Source: Lachnospiraceae bacterium
Lineage (GTDB): Bacteria > Bacillota > Clostridia > Lachnospirales > Lachnospiraceae
Length of the DNA: 64,000 bases
NCBI GenBank assembly: GCA_015057035.1
Contig: SVFC01000001.1
Location: 62,001 to 126,000 of the forward strand
Direction of reading: 5' to 3'
Shown piece by piece: positions 53,474 through 62,352 of this stretch. Both the position numbers and the translations under genes were made by a program. How positions within the stretch are numbered: the stretch's first letter is position 1; every line of letters begins with the position of its first letter. The notes beneath the pieces were generated by a model that searched no databases, was not told the origin of the DNA, and saw only the letters and a list, made by a program, of their open reading frames with translations.

Positions 53474-55969
53474 ATGAAAAAGACACTCAAAAAAGTTCTT
53501 TGTTTGGCTTTAGCAGGCGTTATGGTATTATCATTAGCAGCTTGCCAGGGTCCAACAGATCCACAGGACAATGCTACTTATACTTATAACACAGCATTGA
53601 CTGTATTCCCAACAAACTGGAATCCACATACATATCAGACAGCAACTGATAATGAAATTCTGGGTTACATCTCAGAAGGATTCTACACATTTGATTACAA
53701 CGAAACAAAAGATGGTTACAAAGTAGTTCCACAGATGGCAACTGGCAATCCTGTAGACGTAACATCTCAGTACGTTGGAAAATACGGAATTAAAGAAGGC
53801 GACAAAGCTTTAGCATGGGAGATCCCATTAAGAAGCGACCTTTGCTGGGAAGATGGCACAGCTATCAAAGCTCAGGATTTCGTAACAAGTGCTAAGCTTT
53901 TATTAAATCCAAAGGCTCAGAACTACAGAGCTGACTCACTTTACTCAGGCAACATGGAAATCGTTAATGCTAAGAACTATCTCTACCAGGGACAGTACGC
54001 ATACGAAACAAACATGATTTCTCCTGCATATGGTGATGATGAATACATCACAATGGATAAGATGACAAAAGATGCTGATGGATTCTATATGACACCAAAC
54101 GGAAATTACGTTGCAGTTAAACTTAAATCTGGCGGTAACTGGTCAAGCAACAGAATTGAACAGTACGGTGGTGCTGGATACTTCAAAGTAGGCGATGTTG
54201 ATTACTATGAAGTTCTTACAAAAGGTGCAGACGCTAATGGCGTAGTTAAAGTTAATGATGAAGTTCTTCATGCATTAAAAGTTATGTTAGCATGTGCTCA
54301 TGGCTGTGTAGATGCAGATAAAAACCCAAGCGTTGAAGTATACGCAGAGAAAAACGGCGCTTACGCTGACATTGAATGGCAGGAATTAGCTTTCCTTGGT
54401 GCTGAGTTCCCAACTTTGGACTTTGCAGAAGTTGGTCTTTTTGCTACAGCTGATGATAAATTAGTTATCGTACTTACAAAACCATTAGAAGGCTTCTACT
54501 TATTATATTCTTTAACAAGCTCATGGTTAGTTCATGAAGAAACATACAAAGCTTGTGAAACAGAAAAAGATGGCGTATACAACAACACATACGGCACATC
54601 TGTTGCAACAACAAAGTCTTATGGACCATACAAATTAGTTGATTTCCAGGCTGACAAACAGTATGTATTTGAACGTAACGATTTACACTATGATGTAAAA
54701 GCTGGATTCTACCAGACAACAAAATGGGTAGTTGACCTTGTTGCAGAAGCTTCTACAAGATTAGAGCTCTTCTTAAAAGGTGAATTAGACTCATACGGAT
54801 TATCAGTAGATGATATGGAAGATTATCAGGCATCTGATTTCACATATTATACAGAAGGCGATTCAACATTCTTTATCGCTTTAAACCCAAATATGGATGC
54901 ATTAAAAGCTTCTCAGGAAGCAGTTGGTGCTGACGTTAACAAGACAATTATTACTGTATTAGAATTCCGTCAGGCATTATCTTATGCATTAGATAGAAAC
55001 GCATTTGCTTTAGCAGCTGACCCAACAGCTAGCCCAGCATTTGGTGTATTCTCAAGCCAGATTATTTCTGACCCTGAAAACGGTGTTGCTTACAGAACAA
55101 CAGATGAAGCTAAGATGGTTATCGCTGAATTCTGGGGCGTAGCAGATGAAATCGGTGAAGGTAAATTATATGCTACACTTGATGATGCTATTGATAGTAT
55201 TACTGGTTATAACCCAACAAAAGCAAAAGAACTCTTCAACGTAGCTTATGACAAAGCAATTGCTGAAGGTCTTATGGATGACAACGATGTAATTGAAATC
55301 AAGATTGGTACTCCAAACGCAACTTCTCAGGCATACAAGAACGGATATGATTTCCTTTCAAGCTGCTACACAGAAGCTGTTAAGGGAACAAAACTTGAAG
55401 GCAAATTAAGATTCACAATTGACAATACATTAGGTAATGGTTTTGCTGATGCATTAAGAGCAAATCAGGTTGATATGTTATTCTTCGTAGGTTGGACTGG
55501 TTCAGCACTTGATCCATACGGATTAATGGAAGCTTACACAACAGCTGATTATCAGTATGACCCAGCTTGGGATACATCTGCTGCAATGTGGGATATCACA
55601 TTAAAAGATGGCAAGACATATACAGCATCTGTATTAGATTGGACTATGACAATGGCTGGTCAGGAAATTACAATCTTTGATAAAGATGGTAATTCAAAAT
55701 CATTTAAGTGTGGTACAGCTGATAACAACCCAGAAGATCGTTTCGCAATCCTTGCAGGTCTTGAAGGAGCAATCCTCAGCACATACGACATGATTCCTTT
55801 AACAGGAGATGCTAGTGCTGCATTAAAGGGACAGCAGATTAAATACGGTACAGAAGAGTATGTATTCGGTGTTGGCCGTGGTGGTCTTAAATATATGACA
55901 TACCACTATTCAGATGCTGAATGGGCTGCACACGTTGAAAAAGAAGGCGGAAAATTAGAATACAAATAA
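53474..55969 (+). CDS. oppA: Oligopeptide-type ABC transporter substrate-binding lipoprotein (enlarged)
   Basis: Family 5 extracellular solute-binding protein. Signal peptide KKVLCLALAGVMVLSLAAC with lipobox and lipidated C24. Core features include LRSDLCWEDGTAIKAQDFVTSAKLLLNP, QALSYALDRNAFA, and the C-terminal VDMLFFVGWTGSALDPYG. At 831 aa it is 200-300 residues longer than typical OppA; the additional part lies at about 170-300 (YAYETNMISPAYGDDEYIT to LAFLGAEFPTL), before VGLFATADDKLVIVLTKPLEGF. Likely peptide binder; ligand unknown. GAGGAAG precedes the ATG. Confidence 0.9.
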   Translation: MKKTLKKVLCLALAGVMVLSLAACQGPTDPQDNATYTYNTALTVFPTNWNPHTYQTATDNEILGYISEGFYTFDYNETKDGYKVVPQMATGNPVDVTSQYVGKYGIKEGDKALAWEIPLRSDLCWEDGTAIKAQDFVTSAKLLLNPKAQNYRADSLYSGNMEIVNAKNYLYQGQYAYETNMISPAYGDDEYITMDKMTKDADGFYMTPNGNYVAVKLKSGGNWSSNRIEQYGGAGYFKVGDVDYYEVLTKGADANGVVKVNDEVLHALKVMLACAHGCVDADKNPSVEVYAEKNGAYADIEWQELAFLGAEFPTLDFAEVGLFATADDKLVIVLTKPLEGFYLLYSLTSSWLVHEETYKACETEKDGVYNNTYGTSVATTKSYGPYKLVDFQADKQYVFERNDLHYDVKAGFYQTTKWVVDLVAEASTRLELFLKGELDSYGLSVDDMEDYQASDFTYYTEGDSTFFIALNPNMDALKASQEAVGADVNKTIITVLEFRQALSYALDRNAFALAADPTASPAFGVFSSQIISDPENGVAYRTTDEAKMVIAEFWGVADEIGEGKLYATLDDAIDSITGYNPTKAKELFNVAYDKAIAEGLMDDNDVIEIKIGTPNATSQAYKNGYDFLSSCYTEAVKGTKLEGKLRFTIDNTLGNGFADALRANQVDMLFFVGWTGSALDPYGLMEAYTTADYQYDPAWDTSAAMWDITLKDGKTYTASVLDWTMTMAGQEITIFDKDGNSKSFKCGTADNNPEDRFAILAGLEGAILSTYDMIPLTGDASAALKGQQIKYGTEEYVFGVGRGGLKYMTYHYSDAEWAAHVEKEGGKLEYK

Positions 55970-55987
55970 AACACTTGATATAAACCG

Positions 55988-56015
55988 AACCCTGAGAGAG
56001 TTCTCTCTCAGGGTT
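55988..56015 (+). terminator. Hairpin after the substrate-binding gene
   Basis: AACCCTGAGAGA and TCTCTCAGGGTT form a 12-bp stem with a GTTC loop; ATGGTTTTG follows, a weak T tract. Likely a partial terminator or 3' stabiliser that gives more binding protein than permease. Confidence 0.7.
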
Positions 56016-56024
56016 ATGGTTTTG

Positions 56025-56084
56025 TATTTGTACAGCTTCTGTAGTATGGTGTTTTGTTTGTCTTATACAAAGGCTGTACAAATA
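56025..56084 (+). other. Second inverted repeat before oppB
   Basis: TATTTGTACAGC (56025-56036) and GCTGTACAAATA (56073-56084) are perfect 12-bp arms separated by 36 nt. It ends about 26 bp before the oppB ATG, so it could affect its translation or message stability. Confidence 0.6.
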
Positions 56085-56110
56085 TAGAACTAAGTTAGGA
56101 GGCATTTAGA

Positions 56111-57061
56111 ATGTTTAAATATGTTTTGAAACGAATTGCGTTAATGTTTTTCGTGCTATTCGTTATTTTAACCATGTGTTTTATTTTGGTTAAATTATTA
56201 CCAGTAATTGACGCTACTCAGTTCGGTAAAGATATGAATATGATTCTGCAGAGACGTGAGGCTCTCGGATATAATAAACCGCTGTTGGTTCAGTTGGTTA
56301 TTTTTTTCCAGAAAAGTGTTTTTGGTGGAGATTGGGGTATTAGTGAAGCTCTTTACCGTGGACAGGATGTATGGGCTGTGTTCGTAGGAAAACTTCCTGC
56401 AACTATCATTGTTAACATTTATTCTATGTTATTTAGTGTTCCTGTTGGGCTTGCCCTTGGAATCTATGCTGCCCTTAAGAAAAACAAATGGCAGGATCAT
56501 ACCATTTCCTTCCTTGTAATGGTATTTATTTCTGTTCCAAGTTATGTTTATGCATTACTGGTACAGTATGTGCTTTGTTTTAAATTAGACTTATTCCCAC
56601 TTCAGATGAATCCTGGTAGTGATTACCTTTCATTTTCAATGTTCTTGTCGGTAGTTCCACCAGTATTGTCTCTGGGATTTGGTAGTATTGCTTCTTTTGC
56701 ACGTATGGTTCGTGCAGAATTATCAGAAGTACTTACTAGTGACTTTATGCTTTTGGCACGTACCAAGGGTCTTACACGTTCACAGGCAACGGTGCGTCAT
56801 GCCCTTCGTAACTCAATGGTGCCAGTATTTCCTATGATTTTAGGTGAATTTGTTGCAATCCTTTCTGGATCACTTATTATTGAGAAAATCTTCGGTGTTC
56901 CAGGTGTAGGTCAGTTGTATGTAAACTCGATTACATCATTAGACTATAACTTCTTCATGTTGTTATCTGCATTTTATACTTTAATTGGACTTCTTGCAGG
57001 TATCGTTGTGGATATCAGTTATGGTTTTATTGACCCAAGAATTAGAATGGGGGAACGTTAA
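56111..57061 (+). CDS. oppB: Opp-type permease OppB
   Basis: First permease subunit, 316 aa, six membrane helices. The family motif LARTKGLTRSQATVRHALRNSMVPVFPMILGEFVAILSGSLIIEKIFGVPGVGQLYVNSI is at about 215-275 and includes the EAA loop. GTTAGGAGG precedes the ATG. Normal length, unlike its partners. Confidence 0.95.
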   Translation: MFKYVLKRIALMFFVLFVILTMCFILVKLLPVIDATQFGKDMNMILQRREALGYNKPLLVQLVIFFQKSVFGGDWGISEALYRGQDVWAVFVGKLPATIIVNIYSMLFSVPVGLALGIYAALKKNKWQDHTISFLVMVFISVPSYVYALLVQYVLCFKLDLFPLQMNPGSDYLSFSMFLSVVPPVLSLGFGSIASFARMVRAELSEVLTSDFMLLARTKGLTRSQATVRHALRNSMVPVFPMILGEFVAILSGSLIIEKIFGVPGVGQLYVNSITSLDYNFFMLLSAFYTLIGLLAGIVVDISYGFIDPRIRMGER

Positions 57062-57062
57062 T

Positions 57063-58604
57063 ATGAAACAGAATAATATGGATTATATGAACATTCCAAA
57101 AGAGAAATTTGCGTTTTGCAATGACAGTGAGAACTTGCATGATAAACGTTTGGAAACAAAGCCTGTTGGATATTTACAGGATGCGATGATGCGTTTCGCG
57201 AGAAATAAGAGTTCCGTTGTTGCGGCATGGATTATTTTATTGCTTTTGATTTTTGCAATTGTTGCTCCAGTTATTGGTGCGACCAATTATACAAGCCGTC
57301 CAAACGATACTATGTATCTGCAGTATGGTAAATTATTGCCAAAATGGGATTTGTTTGCCTGGGCAGGCTGGGATGGTTGCGAAGATGTAACTGTAAGTAA
57401 AGGTGTATACTTGAATTTGCTCGGTATCGAAAAAGAAACCGGTTATTCTCCAATCGTTGAAGTATATAAAGCGGATTATGAAACTGAGAATAAGAGTGCT
57501 ACAGGTACTTTTTATGATCTTCGTGTGGATTCCTATGTGAAGAATGGTATGATGTATCTTACATTGACACCTGAAGAATATGCGGATTTACAGAAATGGC
57601 AGGTGGAAAAAGGTATTCAAGTAATTTTCCCTGCAGTTGATGCTTCTAAGATTAAAACCAATTCTTTAAAGAATGATGCAAATATCTGGTATGAATGTAA
57701 TGAAAAAGGTGTACCAAAACTGAAAAATGGCGAATATGTGAATATTTACAAATTAAATGCCAACGATGGTGGATACAACAGTCTTCGTATTGAAGGAGAT
57801 GATGGTTCCTTAAAATATGCACAGGTAACTGGTGATTCCAGTGCCTTATCATACAAGGTTCGTGTGTTAAAGAATACTTACTTCCAGTATCGCTATGGTC
57901 ATGAAGCTAGCTTCATCTTTGGAACCAACGCATTTGGACAGGATATCTTTACCCGTCTTGGTGGTGCAGCAAGATTCAGTTTGATTTTTGCAGTTTGTAT
58001 TTCATCAATTAATCTCCTTATTGGAGCTATTTATGGCGCGATTGAAGGTTATTATGGTGGAGTTATTGACCTTGTATTAGAACGTATTTCTGATATTTTG
58101 AATGGTGTACCATTTATGGTTGTTACAACTCTTTTCCAGTTGCATCTTGCTAAGAGAGTGGGGGTTGTTCCTTCGTTGCTGTTTGCGTTTGTATTAACAG
58201 GATGGATTGGAATGGCAGCTAGAACACGTATGCAGTTCTATCGTTATAAGAATCAGGAATATGTACTTGCTGCTCGTACATTAGGTGCAAAAGACTTTAG
58301 AATTATGTTTAAACATATTTTCCCTAATGCAATCGGTACAATCGTTACAGGTTCCGTACTTGTAATTCCTGGTGTTATCTTCTCAGAAGGTAACTTAACT
58401 TACTTGGGTATTGTTAACTTAGACTCACCAACTATGACATCTGTAGGTAGTATGTTGTCATCAGGACAGGCATTCCTGACCACATATCCACATGTTATCT
58501 TATTCCCTGCAGTGTTTATTTCATTGCTTATGATTTCATTTAACTTGTTTGGTAATGGTTTAAGAGATGCATTTAACCCATCACTTAGAGGAACGGAGGA
58601 ATAA
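57063..58604 (+). CDS. oppC: Opp-type permease OppC with a large extracytoplasmic insertion
   Basis: Second permease. I start at ATG 57063 after GGGGAACG; in-frame starts inside oppB lack sites. Helix 1 is at about 52-74; then about 200 residues (about 78-278, from TNYTSRPND to RYGHEASF) replace the short loop of normal OppC; the family continues with FIFGTNAFGQDIFTRLGGAARFSLIFA at 284 and the EAA loop EYVLAARTLGAKDFRIMFKHIFPN. 513 aa versus about 300 usual. The insertion would face outside, near the binding protein. Confidence 0.92.
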   Translation: MKQNNMDYMNIPKEKFAFCNDSENLHDKRLETKPVGYLQDAMMRFARNKSSVVAAWIILLLLIFAIVAPVIGATNYTSRPNDTMYLQYGKLLPKWDLFAWAGWDGCEDVTVSKGVYLNLLGIEKETGYSPIVEVYKADYETENKSATGTFYDLRVDSYVKNGMMYLTLTPEEYADLQKWQVEKGIQVIFPAVDASKIKTNSLKNDANIWYECNEKGVPKLKNGEYVNIYKLNANDGGYNSLRIEGDDGSLKYAQVTGDSSALSYKVRVLKNTYFQYRYGHEASFIFGTNAFGQDIFTRLGGAARFSLIFAVCISSINLLIGAIYGAIEGYYGGVIDLVLERISDILNGVPFMVVTTLFQLHLAKRVGVVPSLLFAFVLTGWIGMAARTRMQFYRYKNQEYVLAARTLGAKDFRIMFKHIFPNAIGTIVTGSVLVIPGVIFSEGNLTYLGIVNLDSPTMTSVGSMLSSGQAFLTTYPHVILFPAVFISLLMISFNLFGNGLRDAFNPSLRGTEE

Positions 58605-58610
58605 TAGAAG

Positions 58611-60758
58611 ATGAAAAAGAAATTATCTGTAAATAATCTTGTAATTTCCTTCCGTACTCCGGCAGGTAAAGTACAAGCAGTTCGTAATATTAGTTTTGAC
58701 TTACATGAGGGTGAAACACTGGCAGTTGTAGGTGAATCAGGTTCTGGTAAGTCAGTTACGTCCAAGGCTATCCTTGGTATTTTAGCTGGTAACTCTATTA
58801 TCGAAGGTGGTTCAATTATCTATGATGGTATGGACCTTCTCAAGATTACAGAGGATGAATTCTATCGTATCCGTGGGGATAAGATAGCAATGATTTTCCA
58901 GGATCCATTATCAAGCTTAAATCCAATTATGCGTATTGGTAACCAGTTAACAGAAGCTATGCTTTTAAAGGGTGAAGCACGTCAGAAATCCTGTCGCGAA
59001 GCGTTCAATAGCACTTTGGCTGTATTAGGCGATGAGATGGTGGCAGTAGAAAACAATCCAGCATTGAAAGACATGTGTGCAAACTTCGATAAATTTGAAT
59101 TTAAACACATTGAATTGGAGCAGGCGTTTAATACTGCAAAAGAATCTGCAGTAGAAGCAGCAGACGAGATTGAAGACGTTCTTTTCTATATTGAAAAGAA
59201 GTCCTTTAATGACCCTAAATATACTCTGGAAGAAATTGCGCGACTTTCAGCTGCAACAGTAAACCCATATGTGGTTAGTGGTGCAGATGCTGAAAAAATC
59301 ACAGCGCTTTCAAAAGAATTGAAAGCAGCTGCGAAAAAAGATGTTCGTGCAAAAGACTTTACAGAATCAGCACGTATCTTAAAAGAAATCCAGACAATCC
59401 TTGCTGTTGCGTTGGAGAAGGAAGAGCCTGATTTCTTTAGTATGGGTTATTATTTAACTTTCTCTGGCAAAGAACTTCCTAATATGCCAGTGGCTGAGTT
59501 AAATGATTATATGTTGAACTACATGAACGAGAACTATATGAATGAGTTCAAGAGTCACGTAGTAAAAGCGTTAAAAAATAGTGCAGATAAGCATAACCTT
59601 CTGAAAGAAGAGGCTATCAAGGTAGTAGAAGCGAATCGTGCACCATTTGTAGCGGAAACGCTGGATAAGAAAGCCTGTGAAGACGCTATGGATAAGATGA
59701 TTAAAGCTGTAGCAGCTTCTATCGATAAGTTGGAAATCAAAAAAGATGGTGTGGCTTATACTTTTGAAAGCACGATTAAAGCGGCAGTAAAAACTTATTT
59801 TGAAGGCATTCCAAAGAATGTTCAGGCTGCAAAGAACCATGCAAAACAGCAGAAGAAGTATGACCGTCTTATTGCCAGAGGAAAGACTCCAACTTGGAAA
59901 GTTACCCCTTCTACAGCGGTAGACTTAGATGCAGCAAAAGAAACAATAGTAGAAGCAATTGATCGTTTAATTGTTCATTATAATGAATTATTAAACGGAG
60001 AACAGAGCAGAGACTTTGAAGTGGAAACAGATGAATTAATTAAATTCTTCAAAGACAATGCTTCTGGCGTAGTCTATAAAGTTACAAAAGAGATGGCAAA
60101 ACATAAAGCAATTAAGCTTATGGAAGAAGTAGGTATCGCTGATGCCAGAATTCGTTACCGTCAGTATCCATTTGAGTTCTCAGGTGGTATGAGACAGCGT
60201 ATCGTTATTGCCATTGCTCTTGCAGCTGACCCAGATATCTTAATCTGTGACGAACCAACCACAGCGTTAGACGTTACAATTCAGGCTCAGATTCTGGAAT
60301 TAATTAACAAATTAAAGAAAGATAGAAATCTTTCTATTATTTTCATTACACATGATTTAGGTGTAGTTGCCAATATGGCTGACCGTATTGCAGTTATGTA
60401 TGCAGGTAAGATTGTAGAGAGAGGAACTAGTGAAGAAGTATTCTATTCACCAGCACATCCATATACATGGGCTCTTCTTTCAGCAATGCCAGATTTGGAG
60501 ACAGAAGAACGTTTGGAAGCGATTCCAGGTACTCCTCCAAATATGATTTATCCACCAGTTGGAGATGCTTTTGCGGAACGTAACAAATATGCTATGCAGA
60601 TTGACTTTGAAATGCAGCCACCTGAATTCAAGATTACTGATACACATTCTGCAGCTACCTGGTTATTACATCCAGATGCACCAAAGGTTGAAATGCCTAA
60701 GATGATTCAGAATCGTATCGCAAGAATGAAAGCAGAAGGAGGTGCTTCTAATGAGTAA
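58611..60758 (+). CDS. oppD: Opp-type ATPase OppD with about 360 residues inserted in the nucleotide-binding domain
   Basis: ABC ATPase. Walker A GESGSGKS at 41-48, Q-loop Q97 in IFQDPLSSLNP. After MLLKGEARQKSCREAF (about 125) a mostly helical, Lys/Glu/Ala-rich region with no ABC motif runs to about 494, then the fold resumes: EEVGIADARIRYRQYPFEFSGGMRQR (signature at 523-530), D547-E548 of LICDEPTTALDVT, and THDLG. The C-terminal oligopeptide cap (PGTPPNMIYPP) is intact. 715 aa versus about 330-350. All catalytic residues are kept, so it should work. Codon use is like the flanks. Confidence 0.93.
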   Translation: MKKKLSVNNLVISFRTPAGKVQAVRNISFDLHEGETLAVVGESGSGKSVTSKAILGILAGNSIIEGGSIIYDGMDLLKITEDEFYRIRGDKIAMIFQDPLSSLNPIMRIGNQLTEAMLLKGEARQKSCREAFNSTLAVLGDEMVAVENNPALKDMCANFDKFEFKHIELEQAFNTAKESAVEAADEIEDVLFYIEKKSFNDPKYTLEEIARLSAATVNPYVVSGADAEKITALSKELKAAAKKDVRAKDFTESARILKEIQTILAVALEKEEPDFFSMGYYLTFSGKELPNMPVAELNDYMLNYMNENYMNEFKSHVVKALKNSADKHNLLKEEAIKVVEANRAPFVAETLDKKACEDAMDKMIKAVAASIDKLEIKKDGVAYTFESTIKAAVKTYFEGIPKNVQAAKNHAKQQKKYDRLIARGKTPTWKVTPSTAVDLDAAKETIVEAIDRLIVHYNELLNGEQSRDFEVETDELIKFFKDNASGVVYKVTKEMAKHKAIKLMEEVGIADARIRYRQYPFEFSGGMRQRIVIAIALAADPDILICDEPTTALDVTIQAQILELINKLKKDRNLSIIFITHDLGVVANMADRIAVMYAGKIVERGTSEEVFYSPAHPYTWALLSAMPDLETEERLEAIPGTPPNMIYPPVGDAFAERNKYAMQIDFEMQPPEFKITDTHSAATWLLHPDAPKVEMPKMIQNRIARMKAEGGASNE

Positions 60759-61836
60759 TAGAGAAGTAGCACAGGGTGAAACTTTATTAAAAGTAGAACA
60801 TCTCTGTCAGTATTTCGGTCGTACCAAAGCGGTAGACGATGTAAGTTTCGAAGTAAAAAAAGGTGAAGTATTTGGTTTAGTAGGCGAGTCTGGTTGTGGT
60901 AAAACCACAACTGGTCGTTCTATCATTAAATTGTATGATATTACTTCTGGTGATATTTTCTTCAAGGGAGAACGTATCGCTGCGGGAACTCTTTCTTATA
61001 AGAAAGAAATCACAGCTGCAAAAGAAGAGTATAAAAAGGCTAAAAAAGAGGGAATGCCAAAAGAGAAATTGGCTGAATTAAAGAAGGTAACAGACGAACG
61101 TATTGCCAACGCTAAGGCGGGCATGAAATCTGCTATTAAAGATCATAAAAAACGTAGAACTGTTACAGACATTCAGATGATTTTCCAGGATCCAATTGCT
61201 TCCCTTGACCCACGTATGACTGTTGGTCAGATTATTGCCGAAGGTCTTGTAATCAATGGTGAAAAAGACAAAGACAAGATTAATCAGAAAGTATATGAAG
61301 TACTTGAGATGGTTGGCCTTGTACGTGAACATGCAGGCCGTTATCCACACGAATTCTCAGGTGGACAGCGTCAGCGTATCGGTGTAGCTCGTGCAGTTAT
61401 TATGAATCCAGAACTTATCATTGCCGATGAACCAGTATCTGCTCTTGACGTATCTATTCAGGCACAGGTTATTAACCTTTTGGATGATTTACGTCATAAA
61501 ATGGGACTTACAGTATTGTTTATTGCCCATGACCTGTCTGTAGTTAAATATTTCTCAGATAGAATTGGTGTTATGTATTTTGGTAAATTAGTAGAACTTG
61601 CAGATGCAGATGAGCTTTTCGCACATCCATTGCATCCATATACTCGTTCTCTGTTGTCAGCAATTCCAATGCCTGACCCAGAATACGAAAAACGTAGACA
61701 GCGTATTACCTATGTTCCATTAAAAGAACATGATTACAGTGTAGATTTACCTTCTCTTCGTGAAGTGTCCCCAGGACATTTTGTTCACTGTAATGATGCA
61801 GAGTTCGAGAAATATTGTGAACAGGTGAAGAATTAA
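60751..61836 (+). CDS. oppF: Opp-type ATPase OppF with a charged insertion
   Basis: Second ABC ATPase. I start at ATG 60751 after GGAGGTG, overlapping oppD by 8 bp. Walker A GESGCGKT at 45-52 and Q-loop Q146 are 95 residues apart instead of the usual 45 or so; the additional part (about 80-132) is Lys/Glu-rich helix ([18 protein letters not shown]...). Signature [15 protein letters not shown] and [10 protein letters not shown] are normal. 361 aa. Confidence 0.93.
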   Translation: MSNREVAQGETLLKVEHLCQYFGRTKAVDDVSFEVKKGEVFGLVGESGCGKTTTGRSIIKLYDITSGDIFFKGERIAAGTLSYKKEITAAKEEYKKAKKEGMPKEKLAELKKVTDERIANAKAGMKSAIKDHKKRRTVTDIQMIFQDPIASLDPRMTVGQIIAEGLVINGEKDKDKINQKVYEVLEMVGLVREHAGRYPHEFSGGQRQRIGVARAVIMNPELIIADEPVSALDVSIQAQVINLLDDLRHKMGLTVLFIAHDLSVVKYFSDRIGVMYFGKLVELADADELFAHPLHPYTRSLLSAIPMPDPEYEKRRQRITYVPLKEHDYSVDLPSLREVSPGHFVHCNDAEFEKYCEQVKN

Positions 61837-62237
61837 TGAAGAATGTAAAAATATTGATACAATTAGTGGTAGGACTTCTCATTGCGTTTTTTATTACGTG
61901 GTATCAGGGAGCGTTTGTTGCAACAAAAACTTCTGATATTATTATGGCTGTGGGAGATGGATTTACAGTTGCTGCGGTGTTGTATCTTGGTATGGGCGCT
62001 TTGATGTGGATTTCTACAACGGGATTTTTTGATATTTTTGGTTTTGCTTTTAAAAAAGCTGCCAGAGTATTCATTCCTAATTTTATGGTGGATGAGGAAA
62101 TGAATTTCCTGGAATACAAAATGGGAAAAGAAGAGAAAAGAAAAGGCTTTTCTCAGTATTCGTCCTTAATTATTGGCGCAATCTTTTTAGTTGTCAGTAT
62201 TGTTCTGACGGCAGTATGGTATATGATAGCTGAATAA
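61836..62237 (+). CDS. DUF3899-like membrane protein
   Basis: Protein of 133 aa with three membrane helices (about 5-25, 38-58, 108-130) and a cytoplasmic loop (KMGKEEKRKGF). It resembles DUF3899 proteins of unknown function. The ATG overlaps the oppF stop by 1 bp, so it is part of the Opp operon and may be translated with it. Function unknown. Confidence 0.75.
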   Translation: MKNVKILIQLVVGLLIAFFITWYQGAFVATKTSDIIMAVGDGFTVAAVLYLGMGALMWISTTGFFDIFGFAFKKAARVFIPNFMVDEEMNFLEYKMGKEEKRKGFSQYSSLIIGAIFLVVSIVLTAVWYMIAE

Positions 62238-62245
62238 GAAATTAT

Positions 62246-62277
62246 AAAACGACTCAGGTTTGTCTTGAGTCGTTTTT
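62246..62277 (+). terminator. Terminator of the Opp operon
   Basis: AAAACGACTCA and TGAGTCGTTTT pair over 11 bp around a 9-nt loop; TT follows in the T run. Confidence 0.85.
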
Positions 62278-62279
62278 GA

Positions 62280-62308
62280 TTGCGCAAAATCTAATTCTAT
62301 GGTATTCT
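62280..62308 (+). promoter_or_regulatory. Possible promoter of the acyltransferase gene
   Basis: TTGCGC (62280-62285) and TATTCT (62303-62308) are 17 bp apart; both hexamers are only fair. Confidence 0.35.
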
Positions 62309-62352
62309 ATACTAAGAGTTTATAAAAATTTTATAATTAAATGAGGACAAAT

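Noticed and set aside
58611-60758. oppD as two genes fused by an error
   Set aside because: The frame is open for 715 codons, the inserted part has normal codon use, and the neighbours have similar insertions.
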